Below the pieces are notes generated by a model. That model had not been told where the DNA came from. It searched no databases and saw only the letters and a program-made list of their open reading frames with translations. A stretch of 27,567 nt of DNA from Acrasis kona (taxonomy: Eukaryota; Heterolobosea; Eutetramitea; Acrasida; Acrasidae), in NCBI GenBank assembly GCA_026419775.2, contig JAOPGA020001324.1, forward strand, positions 1-27,567. The letters run 5' to 3'. Of this stretch, positions 17,952 through 27,567 are shown one piece after another. Each line of letters begins with the position of its first letter. The stretch's first letter is position 1. Position numbers and translations under genes: made by a program.

Positions 17952-18301
17952 ATGAGCAGATTGTCAAAATTCTGTATAACTATTCACGTGATGGTTTGCA
18001 CAATAAGCAGACATTGGCAATGTTCATTGGAAAGTTGTATACATTCGATCGAACAGATGATTTGTATAAATGGCATTTTGAGACCATAACATTTAACAAT
18101 ATCAATAAGATAATTGACGTGTTTTTGGATAAGAGCAAGACTAGAGCAGCTGAACACACAATTACTGCAAACGCAATACACATTAAGCTTTGTCCATATA
18201 CTTTTATAATGGATTATGTAGAGTGCATTCCAGAAGACCAGCGACACGGACTGTTTTCGAGAAAAATTGTACACAACAACAGTGTCAAAATTAATTTTTG
18301 A
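17952..18301 (+). CDS. Unassigned exon or small gene
   Basis: The frame is open from 17952 (after a possible AG acceptor) to TGA at 18299-18301, about 116 codons. There is no ATG near its start; the first internal one is at about 18020. The sequence is balanced in charge and aromatic residues (for example LYTFDRTDDLYKWHF) with predicted helices. An AATAAA lies ~18 bp downstream. It looks like the final exon of a gene whose earlier exons were not found. No family recognised. Confidence 0.35.
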
Positions 18302-18321
18302 TATTTTTATGGAGTAATAAA

Positions 18322-20030
18322 GGTCAAAATGATCAAATATGCGTTTCTAGAGTTTCTGTTACTAGCTCTTCGACTTCAGCATAAGTTAACATAAGTCACT
18401 ATTAAAACTCCCGATACGAATATTTGAGCTTTTTAAGCATACTAGCACAAGAAAAGATCAAAAATCAAAAAAACTTGGGTTTGGGTATAAATTAATTTTT
18501 AATTTTATTTAGTAGGAAATTAGTCAAAATGCTTAAATATACGTATTCAGAGTTTTCGTTCCTAGCTTTTCAAATTTACCCCCGAGTCAGTGAGAGTCGA
18601 TTATTAAATTCCCGATAAGAATATTTGAGCTATTTAGCGTTCTAGATCAAGAAGGAAATCTAAAATCGTTAAGTTTGGCGATGGGCTGACTTTTTTGTTT
18701 TTTTTAGAGCTATCACGAATTAGAAGCTCAAATATTCGTATCGGGAGTTTAATAATATATTAAGTAAAGTTATATTAAAACTCTATATACGTATATTTAA
18801 TCATTCTGACACATATTACTTCACAAATATATAAATAATCGGTTTTATGACAAACCCAAACTTTTTGATTTTTGATTTTTTCTTGAGCTGTTATGCTCTA
18901 TAAGCTCAAATATTTGTATCGGGAATTTAAGAATCAACTCTCACTGACTTTAAGGTAAAGTTGAAAAGCTATAGACGAAAATTCCCGATACGTAAATTTA
19001 GGCTTTTTAACCTATATTACTCCAGAAAAAATTAAAATATTAATTTCGACCCAAACCCAAGTTTTTTGATTTTTTTCTCGAACCATTATGCTTATAAAGC
19101 TTAAATATTCGTATCGGGAATTTAAGAATCGACTTTTGTTAACTCAAAGGTGAAGTTGCAAAGCAAAGGCCGAAAACTCCGAATACGCAAATTTCGGCGT
19201 CTTACACTATATTTCCCAGTAAAAAAATTAAAATTTGGTTATGACTCAAACCCAAACTTTTTGATTTTTGATTTTTTCTTGAGCTGTTATGCTCTACAAG
19301 CTCAAATATTCGTATCGGGAATTTAAGAATTAACTCTTATTTACTCAAAGGTTAAGTTGAAAACCTGGGGACGAAAATGCCAAATACGTATATTCGAGCG
19401 TTTTGACCTATATTACCCCAGAAAAAAATCAAAAATTAATTTCGATCCAAACCCAAGCCCAACGATTTTTGGTATTTCCTGAGCCATTATATTTAGGAAG
19501 CTCAAAAATTCGTATCGGGAATTTAAGAATCGACTTTTCCTACAAAGTTGAAATCTCAACGACGAAAACTCCCGATACGAACATTTGAGCGTCTTAACCT
19601 ATGATCTTTAAAATTTTGAATGTTACTCAAACCCAAACTTTTTAATTTTGATATTTTTTTGAGCTATTATGCTTAGAAAGCTTAAATATTCGTATCGGGA
19701 ATTTATGAATCAACTCTCTCTGATATAAGATGAAGTTGAAAAGCGAGGGACAAAAACTCTGAAAACGTATATTCGAGCATACTGACCTATATCTCTCCAG
19801 AAATTTATTTCGATCCAAACCCAAGTTTTCTGATTTTTGATCTTTTCTTATGCTAGTATGCTTTAAGAGCTTAAATATTCGTATCGGGAATTTAAAAATC
19901 GACTTTCGCTGACTCGAAGATAAAGTTGAAAAGCTAGCAACAGAAACTCCAGATACGAATATTTGAGCTTTTTAAAAGCGTTCTAGCTTCAAAAAAATCA
20001 AAAATTAATTTCGACCCTGTATAAAGTAAA
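18322..20030. repeat. Satellite-like array of ~178-201-bp units with internal inverted repeats
   Basis: The core CGTATCGGGA (one unit has TGTATCGGGA) occurs at 18737, 18915, 19110, 19311, 19511, 19691 and 19880, i.e. at 178-201-bp spacing. Each unit also holds the inverted partner (TCCCGATACG or a degraded form) about 70 bp later, for example at 18983 and 19570. Left of ~18.7 kb two units are in the opposite orientation (TCCCGATACG at 18409, TCCCGATAAG at 18610). Other shared landmarks are GACCCAAACCCAA and TTTTTGATTTTTGATTTTTT. No reading frame is conserved. Confidence 0.9.
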
Positions 20031-20152
20031 ATTGCCTAGGATGCTTCATTATTCGTTTTTGAGATCATTATAAAACCAGGGGTCGCAGGCTTCGCGCTAT
20101 GAACGAAAAATATCATCTATGCAAAGCCACCAAATGACCAACAATTTAGGGA

Positions 20153-21234
20153 TCACATTTTGGACAACATTGTATTTGGTACTTTTAACGTTGGAAACCT
20201 AATTTCTTTTACAATGTAATTCTTTTGGAGATATAATGTTATTGCAGTCCATATGTCTTTCATAACAATACCATTCATACTGGTAGTTAAAATTGAAAAC
20301 GGAACATGAGCTTTCTTCATTTGATCAATTCCAATCACAGCTTACACAGCAACACTACCAACGTCCTCGTCATTGATGAGCTTGAATATTGAATCATATC
20401 CCAATATGTCTGTCTCTTCCAAGAGCCTCTAAAGCTCCTTTTTCTACAATAATATACAATGTCTTCTAAGGCCATATCATTGATGTGCACTCCTCCAACG
20501 GTTTCTATTANATCAAACTGCTGGTTTGTTTTGATGGACTGTAGGATTATTTTCACATTCTCAACCGAATCTTCATAATGACTTTGTTGGCATTGTTTGT
20601 CATTTGTGATGATACAATACTTCTCAAAATGTTTGGAGCAGGGTGAAAGGTATCTTGGTGCAATGTAAATATTATTTCAGAGGGTCCTTTAGATGCATGC
20701 ATCTCTATGATCTTGTTATTTACGCTCTCTGACCGTTTGATGTAGCCATTGAATGGATGGAAGTGAAGTCCATGATTGCCTTTTTGGTATATTTGGACAG
20801 TAAATGTCTTTTGGCCTGCTTCTTGCTTCATATACACCTCTACTTTTATAAAGTGATCATATTTCCTTCAAATCATTTGAAATGCATGTAAGAGACTTGC
20901 ATCTATAGGTATTTCACCAGAATCTACCATTGAATGTCTTAGAGAAGCGATACTTGGATGCAGTTGACACATTAAGAGGTTCATTATGCTTCCAATTAAG
21001 GTTCAGCGACTTAACATTCTTTTGACAGCTAACATGATTATATGCATTGAATTTAGCCATAAGATTGTAATTGGACTGTCTGAGAATGTCATAATGTTCA
21101 AAAGCTCCTGCAATTGTGAGCTCCCAGTCCAATCCAAAGGTTTTTTGGATGTAATCCATCTTTTCAACCTGCTTCCCATTAATAGTGGCCATTGTGTGTT
21201 TAGTTACCACACATATCTTAACCTGCTGCGCCAT
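20153..21234 (-). pseudogene. Family Z copy 1 (decayed)
   Basis: Reading leftwards: 21234-20914 (106 residues, M at 21234), then after a TGA where copy 2 has Trp, a segment near 20837-20553, then 20556-20335 and 20338-20153 in shifting frames. It shares with copy 2 (23627-24614) the blocks FW(W)N-YKC, KGNH--HF-P, HYEDS--NVK--LQSI and VIGID---A-VPF. The CX4C...HX3H arrangement resembles WRKY-GCM1/FLYWCH-type zinc fingers at the N-terminus of some MULE transposases, but that link is only suggestive. Stops and frameshifts make it a pseudogene. Confidence 0.55.
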
Positions 21235-21237
21235 TGA

Positions 21238-21650
21238 TTTATGACCTCTGTATATAAAGATGAATAGGTCAATGGGTTTGAGAGATTTATTTGTGGCGCT
21301 TTAGCCTATACAAGATCAAGAGCAATATAATTTGTCCTATCTACCACATTGAATGAAGTATCCCCTTCCGGTGCAGTATCTGCAGTGGTTACATTAATAG
21401 CTTTTGTAAAAATATATATATGTCTTTAAATAACCTCTTGTGGATGATTAATTCTATAAAAGGTAAATTTTATTTAAATACATAAAGGTTGGGGTTAGGG
21501 TTTCCTGTTACACTACTCCTGTGAAGGCAAACAATGTGTAAAGAAAACCTCTTGGAGAGGGATATGTAGTGCATTGATGCCGAAGCATCAATGTAGTTGG
21601 ACCACCGGAATATATTCTGGACAGTGATGCGCAGCATCAATGCATTTGTT
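21238..21650. other. Intergenic stretch with small palindromes
   Basis: No supported gene. CATTGATGC-CGAA-GCATCAATG (about 21572-21593) is a perfect hairpin, and a related GATGCGCAGCATC lies near 21628. Their role is unknown. Confidence 0.35.
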
Positions 21651-22121
21651 CTAGAGGTGGGGAGGGTGGTTGAGAAATATTGTCTGGTGTGGAATGGTCA
21701 TCGAGGATTGGTTGGTTTGGTTTGATGATAGAAGGGGCTTGAAGGGTGGGTTGTTGACGTCAGGTAAGAAGGCGAAACGGGTAAGGGATTGTTGTACTTT
21801 GGCGGATTTCGCCTTCGCATTTGACTTTGCCTTGGATCTTTTGGTGGGGGATGCAATGGAGTGTTTCAGAGGGTCTGAACTACAAGTGGTGTTTTTAGGT
21901 GTGTTGGAGGTTGTTGTAGGTTGAAAGTAAGTATGAAAGTCAATGGAGTTGACAAGATTGTGGACAATTAATTCGGTAAGTTCTACTTCACTATACAAAG
22001 TAAAATTCCTTGCATGAAGTGACTCAGACAGTACAAGGTTCTTAAAAGCAGTGCACTCATCGCTATTTAATACATTCTTAAATAAATAATTTGCAATTTT
22101 ATCTGGACATGTCCGACACAC
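21651..22121 (-). CDS. Unassigned Lys/Ser/Thr-rich protein with PIP-like motif
   Basis: The 156-residue frame starts at a non-ATG codon, so an upstream exon is likely; an AG acceptor lies just upstream. The N-terminus has CRTCPDK. The middle is acidic and helical. The C-terminal half is disordered-looking, with a basic Lys/Ala/Ser tract leading into QQSLTRFAF. That resembles a PCNA-interacting PIP box (Qxx-aliphatic-xx-aromatic), except that the eighth position is Ala. The frame on the plus strand is Gly/Val-rich and looks like a shadow. Family unknown. Confidence 0.4.
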   Translation of the reverse strand: MCRTCPDKIANYLFKNVLNSDECTAFKNLVLSESLHARNFTLYSEVELTELIVHNLVNSIDFHTYFQPTTTSNTPKNTTCSSDPLKHSIASPTKRSKAKSNAKAKSAKVQQSLTRFAFLPDVNNPPFKPLLSSNQTNQSSMTIPHQTIFLNHPPHL

Positions 22122-22235
22122 CTCATACAGGACCCACAGTCAGTGGGTGGACTAAGAATGGACTCAGTATGGGTTATTTGCACTGCATCAAGAATTAAAA
22201 ATCTAATCAAAACATTTGCTTGTTGTTTTTATAGT

Positions 22236-22936
22236 GAGGAGACCCCCCGCAACAAGTTGATTCTCACAAATGCACTGGTACACAAGAAGCGTGGCAGGAA
22301 AAGGAAGGTGTATGCTAGGGCTGAGGAGGAGTACATAGTAGCAGTTCAAAATGGAACAACTGTTGTTAATAACATCTTCTCATTCTAATTCATCAGTCTT
22401 GATGGTGATGAAGTCATCACTGACTTAACAGACCCAACTTTGACCCTTCAATTTGAGGATGGAAATAAAGAAGTTGTCAAAGAACCTATGAAAGCTGCTG
22501 TAGTGAATCTTGTTGAAAGTCTTGACACCGCTCTCATCAAAATGAAGGATCCTAAAAAAAGACCTAAAAACGTACCCATTTCAACTGGTATGCAATTGGT
22601 GGGAGTTGCTGTTTATCGCTTTGATGCAACTAAGGGCTGGCTACGTGTAATAGCATACTATATATATTAAAGCAGGCGCAGACCTTATATGACCCAGAGC
22701 CGGAAGCTCAACCAGAACAAGTTGAACAGGAGGAGAATTGACATAATGGGAACCAAGATTTGTCTTTTGAAAAACTCGGTGGTTATGATGGGTACTTTGA
22801 GGATCTTGACACAGATGGCAATAACAGTCCTTCTCAACAAGATAAGGATGAGCTATTTGAGCAACAAAATAAAAGGTTCAGACCAAATCCTGAAGATGAC
22901 TTCGATGGTTTTTTGAACCAAATTCTTAATGAATAA
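22236..22936 (+). pseudogene. Unassigned gene with basic N-terminus, acidic tail and two in-frame stops
   Basis: After the acceptor TTTTTATAG (ending 22235) one frame runs through a basic KKRGRKRK block, a TAA at 22386-22388, then a further ~86 codons to CGT at 22646. A short intron (22647-22681, 35 bp, or 29 bp with an earlier AG) keeps the frame. The next exon continues through a TGA at 22739-22741 into an acidic Gln/Asp-rich tail, ending TAA 22934-22936. Composition is protein-like on both sides of each stop, so nonsense mutations are likelier than separate genes. The final stop lies within AATAAA. Not recognised; possibly a nuclear or DNA-binding protein. Confidence 0.45.
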
Positions 22937-23060
22937 ACTGTGGACATTTTGAAATGCGTTTGTTAGTGATAATATCTGAAGTAAAAGCCATTAAAACTTT
23001 GTAGATTCATCCCGTCCAATATCTTCTGTCATATGAAACAGGCAGTTTACCTGTCCAGGT

Positions 23061-23198
23061 TGTAATTACTGGGAGAGAAGTTTATTGACAGGAGAGTATT
23101 TTATTGTTGAGAGAAAAAGTATAATTACTGGGAGAGGATTATAATTACCGAGAGAGAATTGTAATTATTGGGAGAGAATTTTATTAACCGGGAGAGAT
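23061..23198. repeat. 20-bp minisatellite, seven units
   Basis: Units related to TATAATTACTGGGAGAGAAT begin at 23061, 23081, 23101, 23120, 23140, 23160 and 23180, a near-exact 20-bp register with substitutions. GGGAGAG is the most conserved part. Confidence 0.85.
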
Positions 23199-23626
23199 AA
23201 CCACCATTCACAAATATGTTTAATATAAAAAACCTGTGAATGAGGTATCTAACAAGACAAAAACATAATGTTGCTGAGAACGTAGCCACAGACGGTTCTT
23301 TTAAAATCAATAACAAATTACATAATTCATGATGGGCCGCATCAGATAGCACCACTTTAGTTACTAGCACCAACTATTTTTCAGTGATTAACATCTTATA
23401 CCACACACTCAACCTACCAACTACATCTCATAAATGGATGATATTACTCACTGATTAAAGAAATTGTGAAAGAAATAACAAGATCAAATGCTGTTCTCAA
23501 ACATGTCAAAGCTTATACCAAAAAATTTAACTATGCATTAAAGTTAAACTATCTTGTAAACCCATGTTCAAAACAAACTCCACATAGTTTTTTGTCCAAT
23601 GTAAACCTGAATAACATTAATAAACA
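23199..23626. other. Gene-free stretch before family Z copy 2
   Basis: No supported coding frame or paired repeat. The 23125-23373 minus-strand frame runs into the minisatellite and is treated as chance. Confidence 0.4.
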
Positions 23627-24614
23627 TTAAATTAAGCAACATACTGTATCTTGTTCTTCAATTAGTGGAAGTCCAACAAAGGTAGAACATTTTATCATCA
23701 CCATTTTGGCTACAATTGGTACGGTCCAAATGTTCTTCATCAAGGCTCTATTCATATGCGCTGTTATGACCGTGAAGGGTACATAAGCTCTTCGATGCCT
23801 ATCAATTCCAATCACAGCTTGTACAGCAACACTTCCAACCCCTTCATCGTTTATAAGCTTAGATATGGAGTCATATACTAATATATCTTAAAGGCACTCG
23901 CGTCCTAGCGCCTCCAAAGCTCCTGTCTTCACAATAATGTATGTTGCATTCTCTGGAGTCATTTGATCAACATACAGATCACCAACCACATCAATTATAT
24001 TAAAAAGATGGCTACTTCTGATTGATTGTAGAACCAATTTCACATTCTTTAAAGAGTCCTCATAATGACCCTGTCAACGTCGCTTATTGTTGTTAATCAG
24101 AGATAATACAACACTTCTTGATAGATTAAAAGCTGGGTGGCTAAGCAAGCATCATTTTTTTATAATAAAAATCACTTTCCAAAAATAAAATATCAGCTGG
24201 TCCTTTTGAATAGTGTATTTCTATAATCTTTTTATCCATACTCTGCGCTCTTTTTACATATCCAATCCAAGGTTGAAAGTGAGGACTGTGGTTTCCCTTC
24301 AGATAAAGATGCACAGACAATATCTTTTGATCCTTTTCTTGCTTTATATGCACCCCCACTTTCATGAAGTGATCACACAAAACTCCAGCACTGTTTAAAT
24401 GTTCAGATGTACAGGAGGGAGTGACACATTTGTATGAGTTCCACCAAAAACATCCATAAAAATTCTTGAGGAACTTGTACATCAATGCAGTCTCAACATC
24501 AAGCGGCGGATTAAACTTGTAATTTGGATTCAAGTTTTTAATTGACTTCTTGCAGTTGATTTGATTGTATACATTGAATTTTGCAAGCAGCGGATTTTTC
24601 AGAAATGAAAACAA
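23627..24614 (-). pseudogene. Family Z copy 2
   Basis: Reading leftwards: 24614-24141 (157 residues) has YKCVTPSC and KGNHSPHF. A decayed middle follows (HPAFNLSRSVV, then HYEDSLKNVKLVLQSI), then YDSISKLINDEGVGSVAVQAVIGID and VPFTVITAHMN down to 23627. It is better preserved than copy 1 in the first half but has a frameshift near 24155 and stops near 24073 and 23890. The N-terminal start is unclear, because homology to copy 1 begins within the frame. The gene type is not recognised; a transposase-like protein is possible. Confidence 0.5.
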
Positions 24615-25003
24615 TGTTTTAAAAATGAAAATTCGAGATAACTCATCGGAAAATGACTTTCACTTGAAACTTCCAAAATGACTATGCTCTACTCATCATA
24701 GGCTATACAATGATAAACTTTTAATTTTTGACAAAATGCCGATTATGTTTTTAATTACTGTAATTCTTTTTGGTTTTAATACAAAGCAAAGTCCTATTAC
24801 AAGCAATGTCTACCGCAGTATTATTTGTGTTGATAACATACTGCAGCTGTTTGAGTCATCTATCAGTTACAAAAAATGCATCATTACAACAATTGAACAT
24901 TTGTCAAACCAAAATGTATAACTGTAACTTAAATTTAAATGAAGATTAAATTCGGTTAAGCAGCGCCTATAAAGCGCATCGCGCTCTGTCCTTTTAACTC
25001 AAA
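24615..25003. other. Spacer with a short hydrophobic ORF and TATA-like site
   Basis: A 61-codon plus-strand frame (24736-24921) begins with a hydrophobic, signal-like segment but has no other support. Near the right edge, CTATAAAG (about 24968) lies ~35 bp before the ATG of the next gene and could be its TATA element. Confidence 0.3.
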
Positions 25004-25474
25004 ATGAAACAGAAGAAAACAAAACATAACAACATTTTACAACCATATGCTGCTGATGTAACACCAAGTGCATCTCCTACACGCAGTCCAGACATGTACT
25101 CACATGAGTGTACACCATTTACACAACATGCGCATGAGCGTCGCTACTCTTGGACATCACCAGAGTTCCTACGTGGTGAGATAGGTAACATCAATCGCAG
25201 ACGAAGTGAATGCTGAACACACCAGAGATCACGCTCATCACCACCTCCCATGAGGCATTTGCCTATGTATGACTCAGACAATGAGTTATCGACGTTGCGC
25301 CTACCATCGCCCACTACTTCTACTCAGGTTTCTAGAAACCTCAATTTTGNTTTTGAAGAAGAGTGCACTTCTGACAGTGAGGAGGAAGAAATTCAACAAG
25401 CAATCATCTGGGATAAGGATGACAAGTGCCACTGTGGAACTGGAAAGTACAAGGCATGTACAGGTAGTTGTTGA
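25004..25474 (+). pseudogene. Ser/Pro-rich small protein with Cys-rich end and one in-frame TGA
   Basis: From ATG 25004 the frame encodes 70 residues rich in Ser, Thr, Pro and His, meets a TGA at 25214-25216, and continues in the same frame to TGA 25472-25474. The second part is Ser/Pro-rich, then strongly acidic (SDSEEEE), then ends KCHCGTGKYKACTGSC. That spacing resembles the start of a CXC/tesmin-type or transposon Cys-rich domain cut short. The codons before and after the internal TGA have the same RS/SP-rich character, so a nonsense mutation is the simplest reading. A rival frame at 25269-25478 is a shadow. Confidence 0.45.
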
Positions 25475-25790
25475 TTAGTAGCCAAGGCTACTATTACACG
25501 CACCATCTCAGGTACTGTCCAAAATAGTAAAATAAATTTACTTTTGGATGACATACTAGCCGTTTCTTGTCATTTTGTTGATATTTATTCATAATTAATT
25601 GTACTATACCTACTAATAACAAACTCACTGAACAACAGTATCCAAGAAAGCATGGTCTGCAAAAGGGAGGCACTAGAGTTTATTGTTTTCAAAGTGGGAA
25701 ATTCACACCATCAACCGTGAAAATCACACCGATATTGACAAAATATTTTATTCACAAATGGTTTTACAAAAAGAGCTTGAAGGGGGGCTA
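25475..25790. other. Gene-free stretch
   Basis: No supported frame or repeat in this ~316 bp between the Cys-rich gene and the acidic ORF. Confidence 0.4.
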
Positions 25791-26752
25791 TTATTTGGGG
25801 GAGGATTCTAATTGACAACTACCTGTAGCTATAAATGCACGGTAGTCGGGAAGATGGAAAAGAGAAGGGGCTGAAGTGGTAATTAAATCTTTGTACCTGG
25901 TCAACCCAACCTCCAGCACACGACCTGTGTGGTTCAGTCTCTCAACCAATTTGAGCAGGACCTGTTTAGCAAAATTGCCGTCCATATTCTTAATAGCATC
26001 CAAAGTAAAAGCAGTATCCAAATTGAATGATTTGGGCTGGAAAGTAGAATTCGGAGCGATGATGTCATGAATGCCCGTGTCAAAGTCCAAAATGGTTTGT
26101 AAGCGCCTATCCAGGTTGGAGTTGGAAGCAACCTTGTGTGAACAAAGTTTGTCCCAGTCTAATTTGTAAGTGGATTTAGGTTTGTCCTCCACTAGAACGG
26201 GCTTGTCAGCACTAGAACCAGAAACATTCCAGTTCAGCGCTTGAAGAGCTTTGACCTGCTCCAAGGTGAATGTAACTTCACTAGGCGGCACAATTCTTGT
26301 CGCGGGTGGTACTGCACCCTGAGGAATGGATTCATTGTTATCGACAGGCGCTGGAGCGTCTAGACCCGCCTCCTCCTTGTCTTCCAACCGATCATCCAAA
26401 CCCTCCTCTTCATCCTCATCCTCTTCATCCTCCATTGAAATCTTCCGGAGAATGGGAGGTTTAGTGTAACTCTTCCACAAAAATGGGAGAATTGCATTGC
26501 GACTGTTAACATCAGATGGTAACGCGTCGTAGAAGAAAGGAAAGCGGACCTTCCTAGTCTTCATCTTGTCACAGTTCCTCAAGGTCCACACAACCGATGC
26601 TGTTCTTGAGGAGAACACCACCCTTCGCTCCGAGCGCATTAACCTTATCCAAAAGCAATTGTGAAGTTGTAATTTGAGATTGTAACATAGTGATGTGTAA
26701 ACGATTAATTTCAAACAATCTCTCACAAACGCATACTCAACTCATTTTAACC
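25791..26752 (-). CDS. Repeat-family acidic ORF (possible LINE ORF1 or gag-like)
   Basis: The frame of 311 residues ends at 25791. Its first ~55 residues overlap an alternative frame that reads a helical Leu/Gln segment (INRLHITMLQSQITTSQLL), so a frameshift near 26570 is likely and the true protein starts upstream. The middle has a long Glu/Asp tract (EDEEDEDEEEG), then a Pro/Val-rich linker, then a ~140-residue helical domain. A deleted copy lies at 13436-13635. The repeated nature and the same orientation next to a LINE suggest an ORF1/gag-like role, but no RNA-binding motif (RRM or zinc knuckle) is visible. The family ends at TTTTAACC (26752), where a LINE tail begins. Confidence 0.45.
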
Positions 26753-27567
26753 TTTTTTTGTATAAATCGCATTCTGCGAAAAGCTTTATTAGAATAAATT
26801 TACATATTTATAAATGACTCTATACAGCCGAAGGCCCGCCTAGCTTGGCGGATTTGATGGCGTGTGTTGCGCAACGCGCGTGCCAGATGGAGTAAGAGGT
26901 CTCCATCAAAATGGTTGATATCTTCCTCAACACTTGGAGTGGCTTTTTGACTGGTATCTTACTTGAAAAACGCTTAACTACATCCATACTAGTGTAACCA
27001 AGTAGACTAGCATAAATAGTAGCTTTACGCCTGTCAGTCATAGGATGTTCGTCAAAATCAAAACCACTCTGGTACAGTGTAAATGGAAGACCCCAGAATT
27101 TAAATGAGCCCTTTATAAGTGAACCTGGCAGCATGTTGCTGCGAATCAGTTCATTAATTGATCGCATTGCATCATATGTGTATGGCAAGTTTCTGCGACA
27201 ATTTAAAAGAACATGGGATTGGTCCTCATGTTGCAAACAACACCTCGGGCATTTGGTGTTGATTATTTGATTCTTGTCGTCCCAATACTGCATTTTAGAG
27301 AGTGTGCAGAGTTGATTGGAGCGGAGACGGAGGAGGAAGATCTGTTTGGGTCGCGACATAAGGTTGGTGTCGACGCTGGCTTTGATATTATATTCATCAT
27401 GGAGAATATTATATTTGTAGTCAGAGGAGTTGGAGATGGTGGACAGAAGGTAGTCGGAAACAGCACTACGAACAGAGGAGTGTGGAACTTCACCTTTGCA
27501 ACAATGTCGAAAAGAAGTGAGGATGAAGGACGTGATGTCGTTGATGTAGTGGTTGTTAAGTCCTAGC
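26753..27567 (-). mobile_element. LINE 3' part, running off the window
   Basis: Begins with a T-run (poly(A) on the minus strand) at 26753-26759, followed by the same 3' UTR and coding end as the LINE at 6457-8310. The match to that copy is about 95 percent by eye. The C-terminal frame 27359-26820 includes KCPRCCLQHEDQSHVLLNC. Upstream at about 27500-27540 there are compensating frameshifts. Its 5' end and TSD lie beyond the window. Confidence 0.9.

Noticed and set aside
21487-21510. GGTTGGGGTTAGGGTTT, telomere-like
   Set aside because: Only one or two imperfect units; no tandem TTAGGG-type array.
12463-25474. Reassigned stop codons (alternative genetic code) as an explanation of in-frame stops
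   Set aside because: The Ulp1, transposase, LINE and first-gene frames end sensibly at TAA or TAG, and reading through them gives poor sequence; scattered nonsense mutations fit better.
1-27567. CRISPR array, operon or other prokaryotic signals
   Set aside because: Spliceosomal introns, LINEs and poly(A) signals show eukaryotic DNA; the only tandem arrays are satellite-like and lack spacer structure.

Overview
This is AT-rich eukaryotic DNA made almost entirely of transposable elements and their remains. The evidence is spliceable reading frames with GT-AG introns of about 35-41 bp, AATAAA signals at gene ends, non-LTR retrotransposons (LINEs) with poly(A) tails and target-site duplications (TSDs), and TIR DNA transposons. 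No rRNA, tRNA, operon or CRISPR array was seen. The species cannot be named from sequence alone; a compact-intron animal, fungus or protist would all fit.

Layout. 1-653: last exons of a plus-strand gene with an acidic tail. 838-2390: minus-strand remains, including a LINE reverse-transcriptase piece. 2589-3787: a hairpin repeat, a 361-bp hAT-type MITE with 8-bp TSD, and an unassigned exon. 4330-12722: the centrepiece, an 8.4-kb Mutator-like element (MULE) with matching TIRs, a perfect 9-bp TSD (ATTTTTTAA) and subterminal CCGCAATCA/TGATTGCGG hairpins. It carries two plus-strand genes. The first is a five-exon Ulp1/C48-type SUMO-protease-like gene. The second is a MULE transposase with a SWIM zinc finger, now damaged. 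Two younger elements are nested inside it: a 5'-truncated LINE with 16-bp TSD, sitting inside a 38-bp intron of the protease gene, and a 1016-bp TIR element with 3-bp TSD that carries its own multi-exon gene and splits the transposase.

12983-17545: small unassigned genes, a second LINE tail (16-bp TSD), a fragment of another repeat, a minus-strand Cys-rich gene, a diverged LINE tail and a second, dead MULE transposase fragment. That fragment serves as an uninterrupted reference for the 1016-bp insertion. 18322-20030: a satellite-like array of ~178-201-bp units, each with an internal inverted repeat, whose unit orientation flips near 18.7 kb. 20153-24614: two decayed copies of one unassigned gene family, flanking a Lys-rich minus-strand gene, a plus-strand gene broken by stop codons, and a 20-bp minisatellite. 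25004-27567: a Cys-rich small gene with one internal stop, a 311-aa acidic ORF family and the 3' part of another LINE.

The clearest biological unit is the MULE. The transposase would move the TIR ends. The co-carried Ulp1-type protease is the unusual partner; its role is not known from this sequence. Because each nested element left a readable TSD, the order of insertion and the original exon structure can be reconstructed.
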